A DNA stretch of 18,055 nucleotides from JBCBWG01 sp039817205. GTDB taxonomy: Bacteria > Pseudomonadota > Alphaproteobacteria > Rhizobiales > Hyphomicrobiaceae. The translations under genes were made by a program, and so were the position numbers. The stretch lies in NCBI GenBank assembly GCA_039817205.1, contig JBCBWG010000040.1:1-18055 (forward strand), given 5' to 3'. Positions 7,300-15,272 of the stretch are shown in pieces; the stretch's first letter is position 1; the number at the start of each line of letters is the position of its first letter. The notes under the pieces are model-generated. The model was not told the DNA's origin. It saw nothing but the letters and a program-made list of their open reading frames with translations, and ran no database searches.

Positions 7300-7715
7300 G
7301 TGAGCGGTCAACTGCGCCCGCCGACCGCTTTGCCTCTGAACGGAAAGCGAACGCTCAAACGGTACGCCTAAAAACGGTGAGCCGTTTGGGCCTAGGGCCA
7401 GCGTCGACGCTTGCGCCGCTGGTCCCCAATTTTCAGCCGTGCTCTGACCTCAATATTGCCTCTGCTCCGCAAAAAGCGTTGCAACCCGCGTGCTCATCCA
7501 GTGTCACGCGCGCTCATACCGACACCTCGCAAATCGGCTGGCTTGTCAAATTGGCCCCGCGCATGCGATCGCCAGCGCTGAAGATGTGCGCGCACGATTC
7601 GCCACAGTGTCAGCTTACCCCGTCGCGTTCGGCCGAGACGTTGATCCGCGCGTTTCAAACCGGGTGCGACATGGCAAAATCAAAACGCGATCTGTCCACG
7701 ATCATCGGAGCTTCC
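7300..7715. other. Long spacer between the RTX gene and parE
   Basis: This 416-base stretch carries no gene I can support. It contains an inverted repeat AGCGGTC/GACCGCT (7303-7309 and 7323-7329), a small hairpin AAACGG-TGAG-CCGTTT (7372-7387) and a terminator-like hairpin at 7395-7433. The parE frame is open back to 7377, but the codons before 7671 do not look protein-like. No confident parE promoter was picked out. Confidence 0.45.
7395..7433 (+). terminator. Probable rho-independent terminator of the RTX gene
   Basis: GGGCCAGCG (7395-7403) pairs with CGCTGGTCC (7417-7425) over nine base pairs with one G-U wobble, leaving a 13-base loop. CCAATTTT (7426-7433) follows, a short U-tract. It lies 96 bases after the RTX stop codon and before parE. 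The U-tract is short, so termination strength is uncertain. Confidence 0.5.
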
Positions 7716-9689
7716 ATGGCGAGCAAGCCAGCCAAGCGTAAACCGGCCGCCGACGCGTCCGACGACTACACAGCCGCCGACATCGAGGTTCTCGAAGGCC
7801 TCGAACCGGTGCGCCGCAGGCCCGGCATGTATATTGGTGGCACCGATGAAAAGGCACTGCACCACCTGTTTGCCGAAGTCATCGACAACTCCATGGACGA
7901 GGCCGTTGCTGGACACGCGACCTGGATCGAGGTCGAGCTGTTGGAAAACGGCACGCTCTGCGTCTCTGACAACGGGCGCGGCATCCCCGTCGATCCACAC
8001 CCGAAATACAAAAAGAAATCCGCGCTCGAAGTCATCATGACGACGCTGCACGCGGGCGGCAAATTCGACGGCAAAGCCTACAACACATCCGGTGGCCTGC
8101 ATGGTGTCGGCGTGTCGGTCGTCAATGCACTGTCGGAACGCCTCGAGGTTGAAGTCGCGCGCGGCCAACAGCTGTACCGCATGGTGTTTTCGCGCGGTCA
8201 GCCGGAGACCAAGCTCGAACAGCTGGGCTCGATCATGAACCGGCGCGGGACCACCGTGCGCTTCCGGCCGGACGAGCAGATTTTTGGCAAGGGCACGGCA
8301 TTTAAGCCTGCGCGTTTGATGCGAATGGCGCGCTCGAAGGCCTACCTCTTTGGTGGCGTCGAAATTCGCTGGCGCTGCGCCCCAGAAATCATCCGAGATG
8401 ATACGCCGACGGACGCGACCTTCCACTTTCCCGGCGGCCTCCGAGATTACCTCGGCGAGCAGGTTGCCGGGCGTACGCCGGTGACCAAAGAAACGTTTGG
8501 CGGACGCATCGATCGCGAGGGCGGCCATGGCTCGGTTGAATGGGCGGTAACCTGGATCGTCGATGCCGACAGCTTCTCGCACTCTTACTGCAACACGATC
8601 CCGACGCCAGACGGCGGCACGCACGAAATCGGCTTGCGTGCGGCCCTGTCGAAAGGGTTGCGGAACTACGGCGAGTTGGCCGGCAACAAAAAAGCAGCTC
8701 AAATCACAGCGGACGACGTGATGGGAACGGCCGCGTCTATGCTGTCGGTCTTCATCCGTGAGCCCGAGTTTCAAGGCCAGACCAAAGACAAGTTGGCGAC
8801 GACCGAAGCCGCTCGCATTGTCGAGACGACGGTGAAAGACGCCTTTGATCATTGGCTCATTGAGAGCCCGCAGCAGGCGACCAAACTTCTCGAATGGTGC
8901 ATCGAGCAGGCAGAGGATCGCCTCAAGCGCAAACGCGAGAAAGAGATCGGCCGCCAAACGGCAACGCGGCGCTTGCGTTTGCCCGGCAAACTTGTGGATT
9001 GCGCGTCCAGCTCGAACATCGGCACGGAGATTTTCATCGTCGAAGGCGATTCGGCTGGCGGATCAGCGAAGCAAGCGCGCAATCCCAAAATTCAGGCCGT
9101 GCTGCCACTGCGGGGTAAGATCCTGAATGTTGCCAACGCGACCTCGCAAAAGCTCGCACAGAACCAAATGTTGTCGGATCTGATCCAGTCGCTCGGTGTG
9201 GGGCTTGGGACCAGATACCGATCTGAGGATCTGCGTTATGAGCGCGTGATCATCATGACGGATGCCGACGTCGACGGCGCCCATATCGCCGCCCTTTTGA
9301 TCACCTTCTTCTACAAAGAGATGCCGCAGATGATCGAAGACGGGCATCTCTACATGGCCGTCCCACCGCTCTTTAAGCTGACCCAGGGCACGAATGCGCA
9401 CTACGCCCGCGACGAAGCCGAACGGGTGCGCGTCATGGAAAGCGGGGTCTTCAAGGGCAACCAGAAGATCGAAGTGACGCGCTTCAAGGGCCTGGGCGAA
9501 ATGAACGCATCGCATCTAAAAGAGACAACAATGGACCCGACCAAACGGGTCCTATTGAAGGTCGAAATCGCAGAAGGCGAGCGATCAGAGATTGGTCAGG
9601 CGGTCAACGCACTCATGGGTTCGAAGCCCGAAGCGCGGTTTCGCTTTATTCAGGAGCGGGCGGCCTTTGCAAAGGACCTCGACATCTGA
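7716..9689 (+). CDS. parE: DNA topoisomerase IV subunit B (ParE)
   Basis: ParE is the ATPase subunit of topoisomerase IV, which with ParC unlinks daughter chromosomes. The 657-residue form counted from 7716 shows the GHKL ATP site (EVIDNSMDEA about residues 54-63, DNGRGIPV, GGLHGVGVSVVNALS), the transducer region, and the TOPRIM domain with EGDSAGGSAKQARNPKIQA, PLRGKILNVANAT and MTDADVDGAHI carrying the metal-binding acidic residues. The C-terminus FIQERAAFAKDLDI is typical of ParE, and the length excludes the longer GyrB type. Two starts are possible: ATG 7716 (MASKPAKRK), with GGAG five bases upstream, chosen here; and ATG 7671 (MAKSKRDLS), 15 residues longer with a weaker site. parC is not in the window. 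The gene is followed by a 273-base spacer. Confidence 0.95.
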   Translation: MASKPAKRKPAADASDDYTAADIEVLEGLEPVRRRPGMYIGGTDEKALHHLFAEVIDNSMDEAVAGHATWIEVELLENGTLCVSDNGRGIPVDPHPKYKKKSALEVIMTTLHAGGKFDGKAYNTSGGLHGVGVSVVNALSERLEVEVARGQQLYRMVFSRGQPETKLEQLGSIMNRRGTTVRFRPDEQIFGKGTAFKPARLMRMARSKAYLFGGVEIRWRCAPEIIRDDTPTDATFHFPGGLRDYLGEQVAGRTPVTKETFGGRIDREGGHGSVEWAVTWIVDADSFSHSYCNTIPTPDGGTHEIGLRAALSKGLRNYGELAGNKKAAQITADDVMGTAASMLSVFIREPEFQGQTKDKLATTEAARIVETTVKDAFDHWLIESPQQATKLLEWCIEQAEDRLKRKREKEIGRQTATRRLRLPGKLVDCASSSNIGTEIFIVEGDSAGGSAKQARNPKIQAVLPLRGKILNVANATSQKLAQNQMLSDLIQSLGVGLGTRYRSEDLRYERVIIMTDADVDGAHIAALLITFFYKEMPQMIEDGHLYMAVPPLFKLTQGTNAHYARDEAERVRVMESGVFKGNQKIEVTRFKGLGEMNASHLKETTMDPTKRVLLKVEIAEGERSEIGQAVNALMGSKPEARFRFIQERAAFAKDLDI

Positions 9690-9962
9690 GCCTTGCTCTT
9701 TTGTGCGATCGGCGCCCCGATCTGCACGCAGTTTGCGACTTGCGAGGTCTCAAGACGCGCGCATGACTTGAAAATCCTCACGAGGTGTGTCAGCTCGCTG
9801 CCAGCCAAAGCTGTTGAACCAGCGACATGGCTACATCCGGCGTTCGCAACACACGACCAGCGATCGCACTTGAAGCCCCTACAGGCTCATCGGAATCCGC
9901 CGACGCCTGCGCCGAATGCGCCCGGACATGGGTGCATGCACCCCTGACGGAGATACGCGCTT
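9690..9962. other. Spacer between parE and the helicase gene
   Basis: No gene is supported in these 273 bases. A six-base-pair inverted repeat GATCGG-CGCC-CCGATC (9707-9722), 17 bases after the parE stop codon, could form a hairpin, but no T-run follows it. The right end holds the palindrome at 9930-9943 and the ribosome-binding site of the helicase. Confidence 0.4.
9930..9943. promoter_or_regulatory. 14-bp perfect palindrome before the helicase gene
   Basis: GGGTGCATGCACCC reads the same on both strands. It lies four bases before the helicase ribosome-binding site (GGAGA, 9949-9953) and 19 bases before the start codon. It could be a repressor operator or, in RNA, a short hairpin affecting translation. 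Which of the two applies cannot be told from the sequence. Confidence 0.4.
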
Positions 9963-11603
9963 TTGAGCGACCCAACGTTTTCAGACCTCGGCCTCGGCCC
10001 GAAGGTCGAAGCGGCCGTAGAGGCCGCGGGCTACATCAACCCAACCCCGATCCAGGCTGCCGCGATCCCAACGGCGCTCACCGGTCGCGATGTCCTTGGC
10101 ATTGCGCAAACGGGTACCGGAAAAACGGCAAGCTTCACGCTGCCGATGATTACGCTGCTCGAGCGTGGCCGTGCTCGGGCGCGGATGCCCCGATCGCTGA
10201 TCCTGGCGCCGACGCGCGAACTCGCAGCGCAAGTTGCGGAGAGCTTTGAGAAGTACGGCGTCAATCACAAGCTCACCGTTGCGCTGCTCATCGGCGGCGT
10301 CTCGATGGATGAGCAGGTCCGCAAACTCGATCGCGGTGTCGATGTTCTGATTGCGACGCCAGGCCGTCTGCTGGACCATTTTCAACGCGGGCGCATCATG
10401 TTGATGGGCGTTGAGATCCTCGTCATTGATGAGGCCGATCGCATGCTCGACATGGGGTTCATCCCGGACATCGAGAAGATTTGTAAGTTGCTGCCACCGC
10501 GGCGGCAGACGCTGTTTTTCTCAGCGACCATGCCGAAGGAAATTAAACGGCTCGTCGATCAATTCTTGGACAATCCCGAGCGCGTGGAAGTCGCACCACC
10601 GGCCACCACCGCAAAGACGATCAAGCAGACGTTCCACTTCTGCCGGAACGGCGAGGATTGGGCGAAACGTGAGACGCTGCGCGATCTGATCCGCACCCAG
10701 GACGTCAAAAACGCGATCGTATTCTGCAACCGGAAGCGTGACGTGGCGATCCTTCTGAAGTCGCTCGCAAAGCACGGGTTCAATGCAGGCGCATTGCACG
10801 GCGACATGGATCAGACCAGCCGGATGGCGACGCTTGCCGCCTTTCGCGGCGGCGAAATCCAGATCCTCGCGGCAAGTGATGTCGCGGCCCGCGGCCTTGA
10901 TATCCCCGAGGTCAGCCACGTCTTCAATTTCGACGTGCCACTCGCAGCCGACGACTATGTGCACCGCATCGGACGCACGGGTCGCGCCGGCCGCGACGGA
11001 TTTGCGGCCACGCTCGTTGGTGCGGAAGACCTGAAGCGGCTCAGCGACATCGAGCGCCTCATAGGTGAAGCCCCCGACTGGGGCGGAGATGCACCAAACG
11101 AAGACGATATCGCCGATGCCAAATCCGCGAAGCGCCGGGGACGCGGTCGCAGCGGTGGGCGCGGCGAGCGGAAAAGCGATCCGGGATCTGAGGCCAAGCA
11201 AAAGGCGTCAACCACAGAGGGCCGCTCGGGTCGCCGACGTCGCGCAACGGCCACCAGCAACGAGCAACCGGCCCTGGACGCCGCGCCGACCCCGGAAATC
11301 GACGCACCTCAACCGGCTATGCCCGATGCAGCACCGTCATCGGTCACCGACCGGGCCGAGCCGGCACCGGAACGTCCGCGCCGCAAGCGGGGGTCCACTG
11401 CGGCAAACGCGTCAAGCGATCGCGGCGGCGGTAGCGCAAAACCCACCGGGCCGGTCACGCCAACCAACACCCGCACCGCGGCTCATCCTGGGCGGACTGA
11501 CATGTCGGAAGCGGAGCGTGCCGAGGCGACGTTCGGCGGCATGGTGCCAGCGTTCCTGCAACGGCCAGCCCGTCCGCCAAAGCCGAAACCGCCAAAGGAC
11601 TGA
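9963..11603 (+). CDS. rhlE: DEAD-box RNA helicase, RhlE-type, TTG start
   Basis: This ATP-dependent RNA helicase of 546 residues remodels RNA and ribonucleoproteins; RhlE-group enzymes act in ribosome assembly, RNA decay and cold adaptation. All core motifs are present: the Q motif GYINPTPIQ (23-31), AQTGTGKT (48-55), PTRELA (83-88), TPGR (132-135), DEAD (156-159), SAT (187-189), IVFCNRK, ASDVAARGLDIP and HRIGRTGRAG. After about residue 385 comes a long basic, Gly/Arg/Pro-rich tail with patches such as RRGRGRSGGRGERK, then a short end segment VPAFLQRP; such tails usually bind RNA. The start must be TTG at 9963: an in-frame TGA lies at 9945-9947, no ATG or GTG intervenes, and GGAGA sits nine bases upstream. 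The RhlE subgroup is assigned by resemblance to FSDLGLGPK and the core spacing. Confidence 0.92.
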   Translation: MSDPTFSDLGLGPKVEAAVEAAGYINPTPIQAAAIPTALTGRDVLGIAQTGTGKTASFTLPMITLLERGRARARMPRSLILAPTRELAAQVAESFEKYGVNHKLTVALLIGGVSMDEQVRKLDRGVDVLIATPGRLLDHFQRGRIMLMGVEILVIDEADRMLDMGFIPDIEKICKLLPPRRQTLFFSATMPKEIKRLVDQFLDNPERVEVAPPATTAKTIKQTFHFCRNGEDWAKRETLRDLIRTQDVKNAIVFCNRKRDVAILLKSLAKHGFNAGALHGDMDQTSRMATLAAFRGGEIQILAASDVAARGLDIPEVSHVFNFDVPLAADDYVHRIGRTGRAGRDGFAATLVGAEDLKRLSDIERLIGEAPDWGGDAPNEDDIADAKSAKRRGRGRSGGRGERKSDPGSEAKQKASTTEGRSGRRRRATATSNEQPALDAAPTPEIDAPQPAMPDAAPSSVTDRAEPAPERPRRKRGSTAANASSDRGGGSAKPTGPVTPTNTRTAAHPGRTDMSEAERAEATFGGMVPAFLQRPARPPKPKPPKD

Positions 11604-11620
11604 AGACCACTTTCGGTCCT
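11596..11620 (+). terminator. Hairpin at the end of the helicase gene
   Basis: AGGACTGAA (11596-11604) and TTCGGTCCT (11612-11620) form a nine-base-pair stem with one wobble and a seven-base loop; the TGA stop codon lies in the left arm. No T-run follows, so it may act in rho-dependent ending or as a 3'-end stabiliser rather than as a classic terminator. Confidence 0.4.
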
Positions 11621-11677
11621 CTGGCAGCCCACAATATGAGAGGATTGGCGGCAGTCCCCGCCCCTCACAATCGCATC

Positions 11678-11706
11678 TGGATCGCCCGCACGGCTTCGTC
11701 TATAGA
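11678..11706 (+). promoter_or_regulatory. Candidate tRNA-Thr promoter
   Basis: TATAGA at 11701-11706 is a fair -10 box, with TGGATC (11678-11683) 17 bases upstream as a weak -35. Transcription would begin near 11713 and include the hairpin at 11728-11753 in the tRNA leader. The match is by eye only. Confidence 0.3.
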
Positions 11707-11727
11707 AACGCCCGCGGCGCCAAATGC

Positions 11728-11753
11728 AGACGACGCGCCAGCCCGCGTCGTCT
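11728..11753 (+). other. 10-bp perfect hairpin abutting the tRNA 5' end
   Basis: AGACGACGCG (11728-11737) is exactly complementary to CGCGTCGTCT (11744-11753), with the six-base loop CCAGCC. Only three bases (AAA) separate it from the first base of the tRNA. There is no T-run, so it is not a standard terminator. It may be a structured pre-tRNA leader met by RNase P, or a binding site in the DNA. Confidence 0.55.
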
Positions 11754-11756
11754 AAA

Positions 11757-11832
11757 GCCGGCTTAGCTCAGTTGGTAGAGCATCTGATTTGTAATCAGAG
11801 GGTCGGGGGTTCGAATCCCTCAGCCGGCACCA
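11757..11832 (+). tRNA. tRNA-Thr (anticodon UGU)
   Basis: A complete 76-base cloverleaf is present. The acceptor stem GCCGGCT (11757-11763) pairs with AGCCGGC (11822-11828), the discriminator base is A, and CCA is encoded (11830-11832). The D-arm has AGTTGGTA, the anticodon stem TCTGA/TCAGA encloses the loop TTTGTAA with TGT at 11790-11792, and the T-arm has GGTTCGAATCC. UGU decodes ACA and, by wobble, other Thr codons. Confidence 0.97.
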
Positions 11833-11883
11833 CTTTTGATCTCACGCGCTGAGGGCGCTCCGATGGGGCGGCGCTTGCGCCGG
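11830..11883. repeat. 54-bp repeat, copy 1, overlapping the tRNA CCA end
   Basis: This copy begins with the last three bases of the tRNA (CCA) and is 53 of 54 identical to copy 2 at 11947-12000; the one difference is G at 11862 against C at 11979. It contains the inverted repeat GGCGC-TT-GCGCC near its right end and a CTTTTG run at its left. A REP-like palindromic element or a duplicated tRNA 3' processing or termination region are both possible. Confidence 0.8.
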
Positions 11884-11946
11884 GTCGCTTTGCTCCCTGG
11901 GGGCTCGTCTCCAGGGCTGAGTTCAAACGAACGCCGTCCGCTTGTG
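11884..11946. other. Spacer between the two repeat copies
   Basis: These 63 bases differ from the repeats. They contain a six-base-pair inverted repeat CCCTGG/CCAGGG (11895-11900 and 11911-11916) with a ten-base loop. Repeat plus spacer is 117 bases, an exact multiple of three. Confidence 0.4.
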
Positions 11947-12000
11947 CCACTTTTGATCTCACGCGCTGAGGGCGCTCCCATGGGGCGGCGCTTGCGCCGG
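11947..12000. repeat. 54-bp repeat, copy 2
   Basis: This is the second copy of the sequence that begins at the tRNA 3' end, offset by exactly 117 bases with one mismatch. It is not linked to a second tRNA, so the sequence can exist apart from the tRNA gene. Confidence 0.8.
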
Positions 12001-12084
12001 CCTGGCTCCTGATCTACGGAGTCAATGATGATGAAGTCATACTGATCCGTACCGGGTCGCACTCTGACTTATTTAAATGATTGA

Positions 12085-12270
12085 GGATCGCTCCGAACGA
12101 CGGGCACGCATCTCGACTATGTCTTGGCGCAGCCGTCAGACGCCACGTTGGGCGACAGCATCTTCGGCAATCCGGCACAGGACGGGCATTTCCCGGCAAA
12201 TCACCGGGCGTTTGCTCGGACCGCACCGCGCTGCAAAGGCGGGCTCAGTCCTCAAATGGGTCGCGCATAA
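12085..12270 (+). pseudogene. Possible C-terminal gene remnant
   Basis: After an in-frame TGA at 12082-12084 the plus strand is open for 61 codons to a TAA at 12268-12270, overlapping the end of purA by 26 bases. The translation includes HLDYVLAQPSD, LGDSIFG and FPANHRAF, which reads more like protein than the surrounding frames. The H-L-D-Y-V opening recalls the end of endonuclease/exonuclease/phosphatase-type proteins, but this is only a resemblance. There is no start codon with a ribosome-binding site, so if real it is a decayed fragment. Confidence 0.2.
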
Positions 12271-13537
12271 GGATGGTGTCGTCACGTTCCGGGCTCGTGG
12301 AGAGGAGCGCGACGGGGCACTCGATCAATTCTTCGATGTGGCGGACGTATTTGACGGCTTGGGCTGGAAGCTCGGCCCAGCTCCGTGCACCTCTCGTGGA
12401 GGCTGACCAGCCTTCGAGCGTCTCGTAGATCGGCTTGATGCGCGACTGGCTGTTCTGGCCCGCGGGCAGTCGATCGATCCGTTCGCCGTCGAGGTCATAG
12501 CCGATGCAGACTTTGATCTCCTCAAAGCCATCCAGCACGTCGAGCTTGGTGAGCGCGATGCCGGTGATGCCTGAGACCTTCACGACCTGCCGCACGAGCG
12601 TTGCATCGAACCAGCCGCAGCGTCTCGCGCGCCCGGTTACGGTACCGAACTCGTTCCCGCGTTCGCCGAGCGTGCGGCCGAGGTCGTCGTCGAGCTCGGT
12701 CGGGAACGGACCAGAACCAACGCGCGTCGCGTAGGCCTTGGCGATGCCAAGCACATAGCCGAGCGCGCCGGGCCCAATACCGGCGCCGGTCGCTGCCTGA
12801 GACGCAACCGTGTTCGACGAGGTCACGAACGGATAGGTGCCGTGGTCAATGTCCAGAAGCGCACCCTGTGCGCCTTCGAACAGAATTCGGCGACCCACCC
12901 GGCGCGCGGCATCCAGACGCTGCCAGACGCAATCAATGTACGGCAGTAGTTTCGGTGCGATGTCGGTCAGCTCGGAGAGAAGGCCATCATGGCTGACCTC
13001 CGGTTGGTTCAGCCCGCGCCGGAGCGCGTTGTGGTGCACCAATATCCGCTCGAGCTTCGGCTCTAAGGTTGAGAGATTGCGGAGGTCCTGCACGCGAATG
13101 GCACGCCGACCGACTTTATCTTCGTAGGCCGGGCCGATACCGCGGCCCGTTGTGCCGATCTTGCCGGAGCCCGCCGCCTCTTCGCGCATCAGATCGAGCT
13201 CGCGGTGGAGCGGCAGGATCAGGGTCGCGTTCTCGGCGATCTTCAGGTTGTCTGGGCTGATAGGGACGCCCTGTGATTTGAGTTGCTCAATCTCATTGAT
13301 CAACGCCCAGGGGTCGATCACGACGCCGTTGCCGATCACGCCAAGTTTGTTCGGCCGCACAACGCCGGACGGGAGGAGAGAGAGCTTGTAGGTCTGATTG
13401 CCGATGACCAGCGTGTGGCCCGCGTTATGGCCACCTTGGAAGCGGACCACGACATCGGCGCGCTCCGACAGCCAATCAACAATCTTGCCCTTGCCCTCGT
13501 CGCCCCACTGAGCGCCGACCACCACAACGTTGGCCAT
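12245..13537 (-). CDS. purA: Adenylosuccinate synthetase (PurA)
   Basis: PurA joins IMP and aspartate using GTP to form adenylosuccinate, the first committed step to AMP, in the cytosol. The 430-residue length is normal for the family. Motifs visible in order are GAQWGDEGKGKIVDWL at the N-terminus (GTP and catalytic Asp), GGHNAGHT, GKIGTTGRGIGPAYEDK, EGAQGALLDIDHGTYPFVTSSN (IMP site), TRVGSGPFPTE, TGRARRCGWFD, LTKLDVLDG and STSPERDDTI. The start at 13537 (MANVVVVGAQW) fits the family and has GGGA six bases upstream; the frame is open 53 codons further but that part is not conserved sequence. The gene ends 176 bases before the MttB-type gene on the same strand, and the repeat region lies beyond its 3' end. 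Confidence 0.97.
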   Translation of the reverse strand: MANVVVVGAQWGDEGKGKIVDWLSERADVVVRFQGGHNAGHTLVIGNQTYKLSLLPSGVVRPNKLGVIGNGVVIDPWALINEIEQLKSQGVPISPDNLKIAENATLILPLHRELDLMREEAAGSGKIGTTGRGIGPAYEDKVGRRAIRVQDLRNLSTLEPKLERILVHHNALRRGLNQPEVSHDGLLSELTDIAPKLLPYIDCVWQRLDAARRVGRRILFEGAQGALLDIDHGTYPFVTSSNTVASQAATGAGIGPGALGYVLGIAKAYATRVGSGPFPTELDDDLGRTLGERGNEFGTVTGRARRCGWFDATLVRQVVKVSGITGIALTKLDVLDGFEEIKVCIGYDLDGERIDRLPAGQNSQSRIKPIYETLEGWSASTRGARSWAELPAQAVKYVRHIEELIECPVALLSTSPERDDTILMRDPFED

Positions 13538-13712
13538 ATCCGATCCCAAATCCGCTTCGGCGTTTCCGTCGCGCTTCACTAGCGGCAAACGGGGCTGCGG
13601 CGCAATGGAACGCACGTGGTGTGCACGTGACGCGGTGATGGTTTTCCGGCTTGGCCAAGATGCGCCGTCAGACAGGCGGCCCTTGTTGCCCAGCACACAT
13701 CAGGCAAACGGC

Positions 13713-15272
13713 TCAGACAACGATGTTGAAACGGCCTCGGATGCGATCGTCGAGGTCCGCTGCAAGTGTTGTCTCCGGCGCTGAGGCCAGGATCTCACGC
13801 ACCCGGGTTGCAGCTCCCGTAATCAGCTCCGGCCGGCCGTTGGCCTCCCACTCCTTCGGGCTCGTTCGATCGGCAAGGCGCGGATAGACATACTCGGTCT
13901 GCATAATGCTGAGCGTTTGGCCGTGACCCAGATAGTGGCCGGGCCCGCCGAGGCAAACCTCGCGCATGGCGTCGATGCCGATCGTCTCGTCGGTGACGTC
14001 AATCCCTCGAATGCAGCGCAGGACCTGTCCGAGCATGTCATCACCGAGCACCAACGATTCAAACGAGAACCCGAGCAGCGACGCGTGCATGCCGACCGCT
14101 TCGTAGACCATGTTCAGCCCAGAGAGACCAGCCATGGTGTTTGAGATCGCCTGCTCCCAACCAGCCTGCATGTCCGGCAGTTTCGCATCGGCCATGCCAG
14201 CAGCAGCCCCACCTGGCAGGCCATAAAACTGGTGCATCTGCGCACACGCGGCCGAAAGCAGCGCCTGCTCACCCGATCCACCGGACATCGCGCCGGTCCG
14301 AAGGTCAGAGACGAACGGCCAGGTCCCGAAAACGGCCGGATGCCCGGGGCTCAGCGTATTGACGAAAACGACGCCCGCAAGGCACTCAGCCACGGCTTGG
14401 ACGATCGCCGTTGCGAGCGGTGCCGGAGCGGTCGCGCCAGCCTGCCCCGCCGATAGAAGAAGCACGGGCATGCCGGCTTCGATGCAGACCTCCATCACCT
14501 CGCAGCTTTCGGTCGCAAACTTCATCGGCGGCACGACGAAGCAGTTGGTGTTGAGCACGAAAGGCCGTTCGCGCCACGCCTGTTCGCCACCGGCGATCAA
14601 ATGCAGAAGTTCCATCGACGGCGGCAGGCTTTCGACACCGCAAAAACTCGTTCCGATGTGTTTCGTCGTCCCGGCGCAGCAGGCGTAGATTGTGTTGATG
14701 TCCAGGTCGGTGTTGTCCGGGATATCGCGCGCAACGAGCGGACGCTGAAAGAAATGGACGTTGTCGAGGGTCTCAACAATGCGGGCTGCGTCCAACAAAT
14801 CGCGCGCGGTTGATTCGCGATAATGACCCGTTTCGCAGTCCACGATGTGGACCGCAGCACCCGCTGTTCCGAAATACACGCGTCGGTCGCTAAGCGCTAA
14901 ATCATGCGCCGGATTACGCGCGTGGAGGACAATGTCTTTGGCCGCGAGCCCGAGCATGTCTTCGACGAGGGCACGCGGAAACCGAATGCGGCCATCCTCG
15001 CCGCGGATAGCTCCGGCTGAAACCATCCGTTCCGCCGACGCAGAGGGCGCATCAGCCAAACCGATCTCGTCAAGTGCATCGAGGGCCGCCGTATGGATGC
15101 GTCTGACGTCAGCGTCGCTCAGCGGACGGTATTGACCGCCGGTCAACCCCGGGCGAACCGGGCGCGTGGCGTCATCGAGTTTCTGCGCACGCAGCGCGAT
15201 CCGTGCCGCGCGCCCACCCGCACGTCGAGAGGCCTTCCGCGACGGCGCTTCAAGGGATCGTTCGTCAGACAT
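13713..15272 (-). CDS. Trimethylamine methyltransferase (MttB) family protein, non-pyrrolysine
   Basis: This encodes a 519-residue member of the MttB family, whose members transfer a methyl group from a quaternary or tertiary amine to a corrinoid protein. Recognisable segments are RPGLTGGQYRPLSDADVRRIH near residue 40, VYFGTAGAAVHIVDCETG, LDNVHFFQRPLVARD, LLLSAGQAGATAP, SGGSGEQALLSAACAQM, LPGGAAAGMADAKLPDMQAG and CLGGPGHYLGHGQT. The frame has no internal TAG, so it is made without pyrrolysine and probably does not act on trimethylamine itself; characterised non-pyrrolysine relatives use substrates such as glycine betaine, proline betaine or carnitine. The N-terminus is Arg/Ala-rich and basic. 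The start at 15272 has GGAGG eight bases upstream; an in-frame ATG at 15308 does not. No corrinoid protein gene is adjacent. A fused oxoprolinase is divergent from it. Confidence 0.88.
   Translation of the reverse strand: MSDERSLEAPSRKASRRAGGRAARIALRAQKLDDATRPVRPGLTGGQYRPLSDADVRRIHTAALDALDEIGLADAPSASAERMVSAGAIRGEDGRIRFPRALVEDMLGLAAKDIVLHARNPAHDLALSDRRVYFGTAGAAVHIVDCETGHYRESTARDLLDAARIVETLDNVHFFQRPLVARDIPDNTDLDINTIYACCAGTTKHIGTSFCGVESLPPSMELLHLIAGGEQAWRERPFVLNTNCFVVPPMKFATESCEVMEVCIEAGMPVLLLSAGQAGATAPAPLATAIVQAVAECLAGVVFVNTLSPGHPAVFGTWPFVSDLRTGAMSGGSGEQALLSAACAQMHQFYGLPGGAAAGMADAKLPDMQAGWEQAISNTMAGLSGLNMVYEAVGMHASLLGFSFESLVLGDDMLGQVLRCIRGIDVTDETIGIDAMREVCLGGPGHYLGHGQTLSIMQTEYVYPRLADRTSPKEWEANGRPELITGAATRVREILASAPETTLAADLDDRIRGRFNIVV

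Noticed and set aside
7680..8957. 425-codon minus-strand frame opposite parE
   Set aside because: It lies wholly opposite the well-conserved parE gene, shows no recognisable motif, and is the kind of shadow frame expected in GC-rich coding DNA.
11757..12000. tRNA as an attachment site of an integrated element
   Set aside because: The repeat shares only CCA with the tRNA, the two copies are 117 bases apart, and no integrase or phage gene is present.
11820..12062. 80-codon minus-strand frame containing both 54-bp repeats
   Set aside because: Its stop codon lies inside the tRNA, most of its length is the repeat translated twice in frame (RRKRRP-GAPSAREIKSG), and there is no ribosome-binding site; it is best read as repeat DNA, not a gene.
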